A stretch of DNA of 18,627 nucleotides. Source: JAVKFY01 sp040223615. Its GTDB lineage: Bacteria > Pseudomonadota > Alphaproteobacteria > GCA-2731375. The position numbers and the translations under genes were made by a program. Where the stretch lies: the NCBI GenBank assembly GCA_040223615.1, contig JAVKFY010000029.1, positions 1 to 18,627 on the forward strand, in the 5' to 3' direction. This document shows positions 1 through 6,809 of this stretch, piece by piece (the first letter of the stretch is position 1; each line of letters begins with the position of its first letter). Under the pieces are notes generated by a model. The model ran no database searches and had not been told where the DNA came from. It worked only from the letters and a program-made list of their open reading frames with translations.

Positions 1-15
1 GTGTTCCTACAATCC

Positions 16-62
16 GCGGGCGGCCGGCTGCGCAACCCCGACCAGCTCCGCCGGCCGCCCGC
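16..62. repeat. Perfect 13-bp inverted repeat
   Basis: Arms 16-28 (GCGGGCGGCCGGC) and 50-62 (GCCGGCCGCCCGC) are exact reverse complements, separated by 21 bases. The stem is entirely G and C and no T run follows on either strand, so it is not a standard intrinsic terminator. It lies inside a short reading frame open from the window edge to the TGA at 91-93, which could be the tail of a gene starting outside the window. It may be a transcription-stop structure, a protein-binding dyad or a coincidence of GC-rich coding sequence. Confidence 0.55.
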
Positions 63-138
63 TACCGCCACGGCCCTGGAGCAGGCATCATGAAGCCCTG
101 GACTCTCACTATCACTGAGGGACCAACGGGGAGCAGGT

Positions 139-411
139 CAGCACTACTACTACATCTGTCGGGTGCACCAGAGCATCGCAGTTTTCTCAGTGGCGCCGGA
201 AAACGGGCAGCTGAAGCTCTCCAGTCGGCACGCGCTCGCGGCCAACTCCAATGCCCGGAACCTCACACTGGACCCAAGCGGCAAGTTTCTGCTTGTGGCG
301 AGCCAAGACGCCGACTGCATTGAATGTTTCCGAGTTGATCCGGACACCGGCGCGCTTGAACTCGCACACACCCAACATGCGCCGTGCGCCGCCGACGTCG
401 CCGTCATTTGA
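139..411 (+). pseudogene. 3' remnant of lactonase-family beta-propeller gene
   Basis: The frame ending in the TGA at 409-411 encodes blades typical of the C-terminal part of the lactonase (6-phosphogluconolactonase / YbhE-like) seven-bladed propeller family. Visible signatures are HQSIAVFSVAPENGQL, then ARNLTLDPSGKFLLVASQD, then FRVDPDTGALEL and a short tail APCAADVAVI. Family members are about 330-390 residues; only about 90 are present. Upstream the same frame is broken by the TGA at 91-93 and loses similarity, so the N-terminal two thirds are missing. A GTG at 163 opens the frame formally, but it sits in the middle of a blade with no convincing ribosome site. I read it as a decayed gene, not a small protein. 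Confidence 0.7.
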
Positions 412-545
412 TCCAATGAGCGCCTGAGCTCAAGAACGCCAGCCAGGTCGACTGGCGCCACCAGATTTCAATGGCCAAGGGCATCGCCGCGCAAAGCACT
501 CATTGACTGAGATGGCGACCGGCGCTGGGCCCGAATGGAATAGGA
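412..545. other. Gap before the sulfatase
   Basis: These 134 bases hold no recognisable gene. A short plus-strand frame ending at a TGA near 513 encodes SQVDWRHQISMAKGIAAQ, which looks protein-like but which I cannot assign. It could be another scrap of a lost gene. The sulfatase ribosome site lies at the right edge (GGAATAGGA just before the ATG at 546). Confidence 0.4.
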
Positions 546-2171
546 ATGAAGCAGAAAAACATCCTCTGGATCATGTGTGACCAGCTTCGCTTCGACTATC
601 TGAGCTGCACCGGCCACCCGCATCTGCACACACCGAATATCGACCGGCTGGCGCAGCGGGGCGTGCGTTTTTCGCGCGCCTACGTTCAGTCGCCGATCTG
701 CGGCCCATCCCGCATGAGCTACTACACCGGACGGTACGTCCGGAGCCACGGCGCGACCTGGGTGATGGTGCCGATGCGCGTGGGCGAGCCGACGCTGGGC
801 GTTCATCTGAACGAGATCGGCGTACGCAACGTGCTGGTGGGCAAGACGCACATGGCGCCCGATCTAGAGGGCATGAAGCGCCTCGGCATCGACGCCGATT
901 CCTTCATCGGCGTGCGCGAGGCTCAATGCGGTTTCGAACCGTATGAGCGCGACGACGGCCTGGTTCCGGCCGCCGACCCCAACAATCCTACCGCCTACAA
1001 CGCCTATCTCAATGACAAGGGATACGACGGCGACAACCCGTGGGAGGCATGGGCCAATTCGGGCATCGACGAGGAGGGGCGCCTGCTCTCAGGCTGGTTG
1101 CTGGCCCATGCCGACAAGCCGGCGCGGGTGGCGGAACCGGATTCCGAAACGCCGTACATGACACGACGCGCCATGCAGTTCATGCGCGAGGCCAGGGACG
1201 ACGGCCGCCCTTGGTGTCTGCACCTCTCCTATATCAAGCCGCACTGGCCCTACATCGTGCCGGCGCCCTATCACGATATGTACGGCAGCGAGCATGTCAT
1301 TCCTGCCCTCAGGCACGACGGCGAACGTGAGGCGGCCCATCCGCTCTACGATGCGTACATGAATCTGCGGGTCTCCAAGGCCTTCTCCGACGACCACGTG
1401 CGCAAGCGGGTCATTCCGGCCTACATGGGTTTGATCAAGCAGATCGACGATCAGATCGGATTGCTGTTGCACTTCCTGGATGAGAACGGCCTCGCCGACA
1501 ACACCCTGATAGCCTTCACCTCCGACCATGGCGACTATCTGGGCGACCACTGGATGGGTGAAAAGGAGCTCTTTCACGACGTCTCCGTGAAGACGCCGCT
1601 CATTCTCTATGATCCTGATCCGTCCGCCGACCTCTCGCGCGGCACGGTGTGCGACGAGCTGGTGGAAGCCATCGACCTCGCGCCAACCTTCCTGGAGTAT
1701 TTCGGCGGCGACCCCAAGCCGCAGATCCACGAAGGTCGCTCGCTCATGCCGTTCCTGCGAGGCGAGCGACCAGGCTCGTGGCGGAAATATCTGATCTCGG
1801 AATACGACTACTCCATGCGCAAGCCGCGCACCGACCTGGACATCCCGGTGCGCGAATGCGGCCTGGTCATGGTGGCGGACAAGCGCTGGAAGTACGTCTA
1901 CGCCAATAGCCTGCCGCCAATGCTATTCGACCTGGAGAACGATCCGAACGAGTACAACGACCTCGGTCGCGATCCAGAGCATGAGGATGTGCGGCGGAAG
2001 CTTTACGACGTCATGACCCGTTGGGCGCTGCAGGTGCATAACCGCATCGCCATCACCGACGACAGGATCGCCGAGATCGCCGACCGGGACCTGGAGAACA
2101 ACATTCCTATCGGCTACTGGGACGAGCAGGAGCTTGAGGCGGCAAGGCGCGAAAAAGGCCTCATCGCGTAG
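546..2171 (+). CDS. Sulfatase-family hydrolase (formylglycine-dependent)
   Basis: A 541-residue member of the alkaline phosphatase superfamily, expected to hydrolyse a sulfate ester or a related phosphonate/phosphate monoester. The N-terminal metal motif is CDQ (D12). The sulfatase signature is CGPSR at 52-56, whose C52 would be converted to formylglycine by a separate enzyme not seen here. GKTH at 99-102 supplies the K and H typical of arylsulfatases; H226 is followed by IKPHWPY. The second metal site is FTSDHGDYLGDH with D327 and H328, followed by K340. The C-terminal part (LPPMLFDLENDPNEYNDL) resembles phosphonate monoester hydrolases, but those have Y and T in place of the GKTH pair, so sulfatase is the better call. 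No signal peptide is visible, so it is probably cytoplasmic. AGGA lies just before the ATG. It is flanked by two gene remnants and has no operon partner; the substrate is unknown. Confidence 0.9.
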   Translation: MKQKNILWIMCDQLRFDYLSCTGHPHLHTPNIDRLAQRGVRFSRAYVQSPICGPSRMSYYTGRYVRSHGATWVMVPMRVGEPTLGVHLNEIGVRNVLVGKTHMAPDLEGMKRLGIDADSFIGVREAQCGFEPYERDDGLVPAADPNNPTAYNAYLNDKGYDGDNPWEAWANSGIDEEGRLLSGWLLAHADKPARVAEPDSETPYMTRRAMQFMREARDDGRPWCLHLSYIKPHWPYIVPAPYHDMYGSEHVIPALRHDGEREAAHPLYDAYMNLRVSKAFSDDHVRKRVIPAYMGLIKQIDDQIGLLLHFLDENGLADNTLIAFTSDHGDYLGDHWMGEKELFHDVSVKTPLILYDPDPSADLSRGTVCDELVEAIDLAPTFLEYFGGDPKPQIHEGRSLMPFLRGERPGSWRKYLISEYDYSMRKPRTDLDIPVRECGLVMVADKRWKYVYANSLPPMLFDLENDPNEYNDLGRDPEHEDVRRKLYDVMTRWALQVHNRIAITDDRIAEIADRDLENNIPIGYWDEQELEAARREKGLIA

Positions 2172-2390
2172 GCGCAGTCTGACCTCGGGCAGAAGCCCAT
2201 TTGCAGCACGATCTCCCACGGCTTCGTGCGACGGCTGTCTGACGCGGCACGTGCGCAGGGTTGCGGCTACCTAGACTGCCCGGTCGATGGAATGCCCGCC
2301 GCCGCGACCGCCAGCGAACTCGCTCTGCTGGTCGGCGCCGCCGGCGACGACCTGGCACGGGGCCAGCCGGTCGTCCTCGCTTGGATGCGG
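2172..2390 (+). pseudogene. Internal remnant of 3-hydroxyisobutyrate dehydrogenase-type gene
   Basis: Immediately after the sulfatase stop, the frame starting at 2172 reads ICSTISHGFVRRLSDAAR, then CGYLDCPVDGMPAA, then ELALLVGAAGDDLARGQPVV. This matches the order of the beta-hydroxyacid dehydrogenase family: STISP...R.L...A...G, then LDAPVSGG with the substrate-binding loop, then L..MVGG......PVL. The N-terminal Rossmann GxGxxG segment is missing and similarity stops near 2390, before the helical C-terminal domain with its catalytic Lys. DCPVDG replaces the usual DAPVSG, consistent with decay. No plausible start codon or ribosome site precedes it. About 70 of roughly 290 residues are left, so it cannot be a working enzyme. 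Confidence 0.7.
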
Positions 2391-2451
2391 CAACGATCGG
2401 CGGTCGATCGCATTGTCAGCAAAGTTCACCCACCGGTGCCAGTGCCCGAAA

Positions 2452-3927
2452 CTATCCGCCGTTCGACGGCGACTGGCCGAGATTGCCCACCAAGTCGGGC
2501 CACCTATCTGCCCAAGGGCAGGCCTGTTCGAATGCGCGCGAGGCCCGTAGCACCAGCGGATCGCCGAGGTGTCGGCCCACGATCTGCAACCCGACCGGAA
2601 GGCCCTCGGGTGTGAAGCCGGCCGGCACCGACGCGGCCGGCTGTCCCGTCATGTTCATCGGGAAGGTGAAAGGCAGCCAGTGCGCGCTGGAGACCATGCG
2701 ATCCTCGATCGACTCCGGTCCCTGCATGTAGAGGCCGAATGCTGGTGTCGCCGTCGTCGGAGTCAGCAGCAGGTCGTAGGTCTGCATCAAACGGGCCATC
2801 CGGTTGCACACCGTCTTGCGCACCTTGGCGGCGTTGGTCAGGTCTTCAGCCGACCACGGTCGCATCAGGAAATCGACCAGATGCGGCGACATCTCGTGCG
2901 CGTGGTCCGGCAACCATGCCCGCATGCCGGCAAGGTCGGAATCGGCCGCAACCAGGCACCAGAAAGACAAGAGCGGATCGTCCCAGCCCGGATCGGCGGG
3001 TTCGACGGTGCAGCCAAGGTCCTGCTCGAAGACGCGCACGGCCGCTCGAACAACCTCGCGCACCTCCGGCTCGACGGCGGCGTAGCCCCAATCTTCCGAG
3101 TAGGCCACGCGCAATCCTCGGAGGTCGCCGTTCAGGGCCTCCAGCCAATCGAAGTCCGCCGCCGGCAGCGAATGCCGATCTCGCATGTCCGGCCCGGCAA
3201 TCACGGAGAGCATCAACGCCGCGTCCGCGACCGTCCGGCTGATCGGTCCGATGTGCTCCAGGCTTTCCCAGCTCGAGACGCCGGGGTAACGCTCGTCGCG
3301 ACAGCCCGGGTAGAGCGGCACACGACCCATCGATGCCTTGATGCCGTAAAGCCCACAGAAGGCCGCCGGGATGCGCACCGAACCGCCGCCGTCGCTGCCG
3401 ATGGCGAAGGGCGTTACACCGCACGCCACGGATGCGGCCGAACCCGAGCTTGAACCACCCGCCGTTCGCGACAGGTCCCACGGATTGCGCGTCGCCGGGA
3501 AAACCGGGTTGTGGCCGGCACCGCTGTAGCCGAACTCCGGCACGTTGGTCTTGCCGACAATGATCGCATCGGCGGCCTTCAACCGCTCGACGACGACGTC
3601 ATCCTCTTCCGGCACGAAATCGGCATAGATCTTCGATCCCATCGCGGTGACCAGATCCTTGGTCGCCACCAGGTCCTTGATGCCGATCGGAACCCCGGCC
3701 AGCACACCGACCGCCTCGCCCTTCGCGATGCGCTCATCAAGGGCGGCAGCGGTACGGCGCGCAAGCTCGTGTCCCGGGGCGCAGAAGGCATGCACGTGCG
3801 GCTCGAACATATCGAGGCGAGAGAGCGCGGCGTCCGTCACTTCGCTCGCCGACAGGGCGCGGCTGCGGACCTTCTCCGCGATGTCTGTGGCACTGAAGGA
3901 AGCGAGCTCGCTGGCTGACAGTGTCAT
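2452..3927 (-). CDS. Amidase-signature family amidase
   Basis: A 491-residue amidase-signature enzyme (the family of GatA, malonamidase and fatty-acid amide hydrolase), expected to hydrolyse a carboxylic amide to acid and ammonia or amine. The Ser-cisSer-Lys triad is visible: K84 in GVPIGIKD, S159 in TAGGSSSGSAA, and S183 in SDGGGSVRIPA. The 75- and 24-residue spacings are the canonical ones. Length is normal and the frame is intact. AGGAG lies 6-10 bases before the ATG. The gene is second in a minus-strand pair: the DUF1028 gene stops 37 bases upstream, so they are probably co-transcribed. Beside divergent hydantoinase-type genes it may act on a linear amide or N-carbamoyl product, but that is inference. 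It is not GatA: no gatB or gatC is present. Confidence 0.92.
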   Translation of the reverse strand: MTLSASELASFSATDIAEKVRSRALSASEVTDAALSRLDMFEPHVHAFCAPGHELARRTAAALDERIAKGEAVGVLAGVPIGIKDLVATKDLVTAMGSKIYADFVPEEDDVVVERLKAADAIIVGKTNVPEFGYSGAGHNPVFPATRNPWDLSRTAGGSSSGSAASVACGVTPFAIGSDGGGSVRIPAAFCGLYGIKASMGRVPLYPGCRDERYPGVSSWESLEHIGPISRTVADAALMLSVIAGPDMRDRHSLPAADFDWLEALNGDLRGLRVAYSEDWGYAAVEPEVREVVRAAVRVFEQDLGCTVEPADPGWDDPLLSFWCLVAADSDLAGMRAWLPDHAHEMSPHLVDFLMRPWSAEDLTNAAKVRKTVCNRMARLMQTYDLLLTPTTATPAFGLYMQGPESIEDRMVSSAHWLPFTFPMNMTGQPAASVPAGFTPEGLPVGLQIVGRHLGDPLVLRASRAFEQACPWADRWPDLVGNLGQSPSNGG

Positions 3928-3964
3928 GTTGCTCTCCTTTGCAGGGCGTGGCGACGGGATCGGT

Positions 3965-4696
3965 TCAGCGGAACGGCGACGGGATCGGCAGGCCCTCGAC
4001 GTTCGCCGCCTCCCAGTCCGGGATCGCCGGCGTCGCCGCCGGGTCGGCGGAGCGGATCCGGTTGTAGGGCTCGATCGCCGTCACCACGTCGGCAATTCGC
4101 CTGACTTCGCCAACAGCATCCTCATTCAGGTCGACCTGCACATCGAAGATCGGCAGAAGATCGGCCTGAATGACACGTACGAACGCAGAGCGTTCGCGCA
4201 ACGCGCGCCCGTCGATCGTGGCTTGGCCTCCGGCATCGCGACCGGCCTCGAGCGCGAGCAGCAACCGCTCGGCCAACGGTTTCCCACCGGAGGCGGCGAA
4301 CGCGGTCGCGATGGCGTCGACGACGTCGGACCCGGCCAGGACGTTGCCCATGGCGATCCAACCGTCACCGATGGTGTGCCCGGCCCAGGAACGGCACCGC
4401 GGCCCGGTATGGCAAGCGGTCTCGCCATCCGGCGACACGACAGCCAGTTGCCTGAACGCCTCGTTCCGGCCGTCGGCCGACCGTGCCGCTGCGATGGCCT
4501 CGTCTGGCGATGCGCCGCCATTGAGCACGCCCACCATGACCGGTCCCAAGGCCTTCTCCGCGTAAGCTTGTGTGGCGATTACGTGGCCGTGTGCGCTGTA
4601 GAAAGGCACCAACGACGCCGCGTTGATGGACACCGTCGCCAAACCGATTCCGACCTGTCCCGCCGTCCGATCCGCCGCCATGATCGTGTACGTCAT
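3965..4696 (-). CDS. DUF1028 family protein (Ntn-hydrolase-like)
   Basis: A 243-residue protein of the DUF1028 family, whose fold belongs to the N-terminal-nucleophile hydrolase group; no biochemical role is firmly established. Family features seen in order are MTYTIMAADRTAGQVGIGL, then YSAHGHVIATQAYAEKALGP, then the repeat-rich SPDEAIAAARSADG, RQLAVVSPDGETACHTG, WAGHTIGDGWIAMGNVL and FAASGGKPLAERLLLALEAG. The frame is open upstream to 4759, but I chose the ATG at 4694-4696: it starts the conserved region, and GAGGAAGG lies just before it. It is the first gene of a likely operon with the amidase 37 bases downstream. DUF1028 genes often sit beside peptidase or amidase genes, so an accessory role in amide or peptide breakdown is plausible. 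Confidence 0.88.
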   Translation of the reverse strand: MTYTIMAADRTAGQVGIGLATVSINAASLVPFYSAHGHVIATQAYAEKALGPVMVGVLNGGASPDEAIAAARSADGRNEAFRQLAVVSPDGETACHTGPRCRSWAGHTIGDGWIAMGNVLAGSDVVDAIATAFAASGGKPLAERLLLALEAGRDAGGQATIDGRALRERSAFVRVIQADLLPIFDVQVDLNEDAVGEVRRIADVVTAIEPYNRIRSADPAATPAIPDWEAANVEGLPIPSPFR

Positions 4697-5009
4697 ACCC
4701 TTCCTCGCCTTTTTGCTCCGCAAAGCCTGGGCCGGACGCATGATGCACGCAAGCCGCACCAGCCGCCGCCCCGTTCTGTCTCAGCCGACCCGACGTCATG
4801 GCAAACCGCAGTACTCCAGCCGCGGGTGCGTTAGAGGTCTGTCTCATCCCACGCGTAGGGCGAATGGTAGCGGTGACTGGACCGGTTGAAGCCCAGCCTG
4901 TCGCTGGCTCGGTCACAGGAACCGTGGCAGCGTCGAAGCTTGGCGGAAGCCACGCTCGACGAGGAAATTTCAGATATGATTGCCGAGGCGAGCTTGGGGA
5001 GCATCGATC
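4697..5009. promoter_or_regulatory. Divergent intergenic region between DUF1028 and hyuB-like genes
   Basis: These 313 bases separate two divergent transcription units, so both promoters should lie here, but I cannot place convincing -35/-10 boxes. Structures seen are the dyad GTGAC (4873-4877) with GTCAC (4912-4916), the small hairpin CCAGC/GCTGG (4893-4907), and a stronger stem-loop at 4931-4961 listed separately. No coding sequence is recognised. Confidence 0.45.
4931..4961 (+). promoter_or_regulatory. Stem-loop with GGAA tetraloop upstream of hyuB-like gene
   Basis: CGTCGA (4931-4936) pairs with TCGACG (4956-4961). After a small internal loop, TGGC (4941-4944) pairs with GCCA (4949-4952) across a GGAA loop of the GNRA type. 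It lies about 48 bases before the GTG start, so it could be a leader RNA structure or an operator dyad. There is no T run, so it is not a terminator. Confidence 0.35.
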
Positions 5010-6809
5010 GTGACAGCAGAATCAGCGAGCACGGTGCCGCACACCGATGGTGCGATTCCTCCCTACCTGATGGCGGTGTTGGCCAGCCGGTTCGAAGCCA
5101 TCATCCGCGACATGACAAATACGGTGATGAAGGCCAGCCGTTCGGCCGTAATCAAGAACGCCCGCGACATGTCTTGCGGTGTGCTGACCTACGATCATCG
5201 CCTCCTGACGGTTGAAGACGGTATTCCGATCCACATCACCGCGCTGGACCTGACCACGCGGCCGATCACCGAGTATTTCGACGACATCGAGGAGGGCGAT
5301 GCTTTTCTCAACAACTGTCCCTACACCGGTGCCACACATCACGCCGACCTCACCGTCTGCATGCCGGTGTTCTTCGAGGGCGAGCCGCTTTTTTGGGTCC
5401 TGTCACGATCGCATCACGCAGACATCGGCGCGCCGATCCCGACCACCTACCTGCCCTACGCCCGCACGGTCTACGAGGAGGGGCTGCACTTTCCGTGCGT
5501 CCGCGTGCAGCGCAAACACAAGGACATCGAGGACATCATCCGTATGTGTCGGATGAAGATCCGCGTGCCCAATATCTGGTATGGCGACTACCGGGCTCAG
5601 GTCGGCGCCTGCCAGATCGGCGAGCGGCGCATCAAGGAACTGATCGCCCGCTACGGCGTCGGCACCGTGAAGGCGTTCGTCGAGGAATGGATGGCCTATG
5701 GCGAAAGGCGGGCGATCGCCGCCATCCGCGAGCTTCCCAAGGGCACCTGGAGTTACGAGACCCGCCACGACGCAGTGCCAACGGTCGCCGACGATGGCGT
5801 GCCGGTCCGCGTCACCGTCACCGTCGACCCGGACGCGGGCCTGATCACTGTCGACGCGCGCGACAATATCGACTGTGTACCTGGCGGCATCAACCTGACC
5901 GAGGCGACGGCGACCGGCTCGTGCCGCATCGGCGTGTTCTACAATCTCGACAGCACGATTCCGCACAACGAGGGCAGCGCCAGCCGCATCAAGGTGCTGC
6001 TGCGTGACGGCTCGGTGGTTGGGCGGCCGAAATACCCGGTCGGCACCTCAGTCGCCACCACCAATGTCAACGAGCGCCTCGTGATCGCCGTCGCCGCGTG
6101 CTTCTCCAAGATGGGCCGGCCCTACGGCATGGCCGAAGGCGGCCATATGTTCGCCGCCGGCATGGCCGTGATCTCAGGCATCGATAGCCGCAAGCAAGAT
6201 CACGCCTACGTCAACCAGATGTTCATCGGCTATGCCAGCGGCCCGGCGATCCACGGCCATGACGGCTGGATCACCTACCTCGCCTCCGAGAATGGCGGCA
6301 TGATCGTGCTCGACTCGATCGAGATTGACGAGAGCATGTACCCGATCGTCGTCGAGGGTCGCTGGCTGGAGATCGACACCGCCGGGGCCGGCGAGTTTGA
6401 CGGCGCGCCGGGCGTGAAGCTGATCTACCGGCCGATCGCCGACGACATGACGGTGATTTACGCCAGCGACGGCGAGGACAATCCCGGGCTCGGCGTGCTC
6501 GGCGGCGCGGCCGGCGCACCGGCGGCCAACTTCAAGCGATTGGCGGACGGCTCGCTGCGGCGGTTGCCGGCGTTCCACGCCGAGGTCGTGCATCCGGGAG
6601 AGGCCATCGTCTGTCAATGCGGCGCCGGTGGCGGATATGGCGAACCGCGCCGGCGGTCGCCGGAACGTGTCGCAGCCAGCGCCAACCGCGGCTGGGTGAG
6701 CCCGGAGCGGGCGGCGACAGTCTACGCCGTGGCGCTGCGGCGGGACGCCGACGGCGTCGATTGGGAGGTCGACGGGCCGGCCACCGATGCGCTGCGCGGC
6801 GTGTCATGA
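5010..6809 (+). CDS. hyuB: Hydantoinase B / oxoprolinase-type subunit (HyuB-like)
   Basis: A 599-residue member of the hydantoinase B family (N-methylhydantoinase beta, caprolactamase beta, acetone carboxylase alpha). Such subunits pair with a HyuA partner in ATP-dependent ring opening or carboxylation. Seen are NCPYTGATHHADLTV (H110, H111, D113), RSHHADIG (H135, H136, D138), and the glycine-rich C-terminal segments ASENGGMIVLD and GAGGGYGEP. The frame is open to a TTG at 4980, but I chose the GTG at 5010: GGGGAG lies 9-14 bases before it and the leader adds only non-conserved residues. Its TGA lies inside the ATGA that starts the next gene, so the two are translationally coupled. It is divergent from the DUF1028-amidase operon. 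The symbol reflects the family; the substrate (hydantoin, lactam or other) cannot be read from sequence. Confidence 0.88.
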   Translation: MTAESASTVPHTDGAIPPYLMAVLASRFEAIIRDMTNTVMKASRSAVIKNARDMSCGVLTYDHRLLTVEDGIPIHITALDLTTRPITEYFDDIEEGDAFLNNCPYTGATHHADLTVCMPVFFEGEPLFWVLSRSHHADIGAPIPTTYLPYARTVYEEGLHFPCVRVQRKHKDIEDIIRMCRMKIRVPNIWYGDYRAQVGACQIGERRIKELIARYGVGTVKAFVEEWMAYGERRAIAAIRELPKGTWSYETRHDAVPTVADDGVPVRVTVTVDPDAGLITVDARDNIDCVPGGINLTEATATGSCRIGVFYNLDSTIPHNEGSASRIKVLLRDGSVVGRPKYPVGTSVATTNVNERLVIAVAACFSKMGRPYGMAEGGHMFAAGMAVISGIDSRKQDHAYVNQMFIGYASGPAIHGHDGWITYLASENGGMIVLDSIEIDESMYPIVVEGRWLEIDTAGAGEFDGAPGVKLIYRPIADDMTVIYASDGEDNPGLGVLGGAAGAPAANFKRLADGSLRRLPAFHAEVVHPGEAIVCQCGAGGGYGEPRRRSPERVAASANRGWVSPERAATVYAVALRRDADGVDWEVDGPATDALRGVS

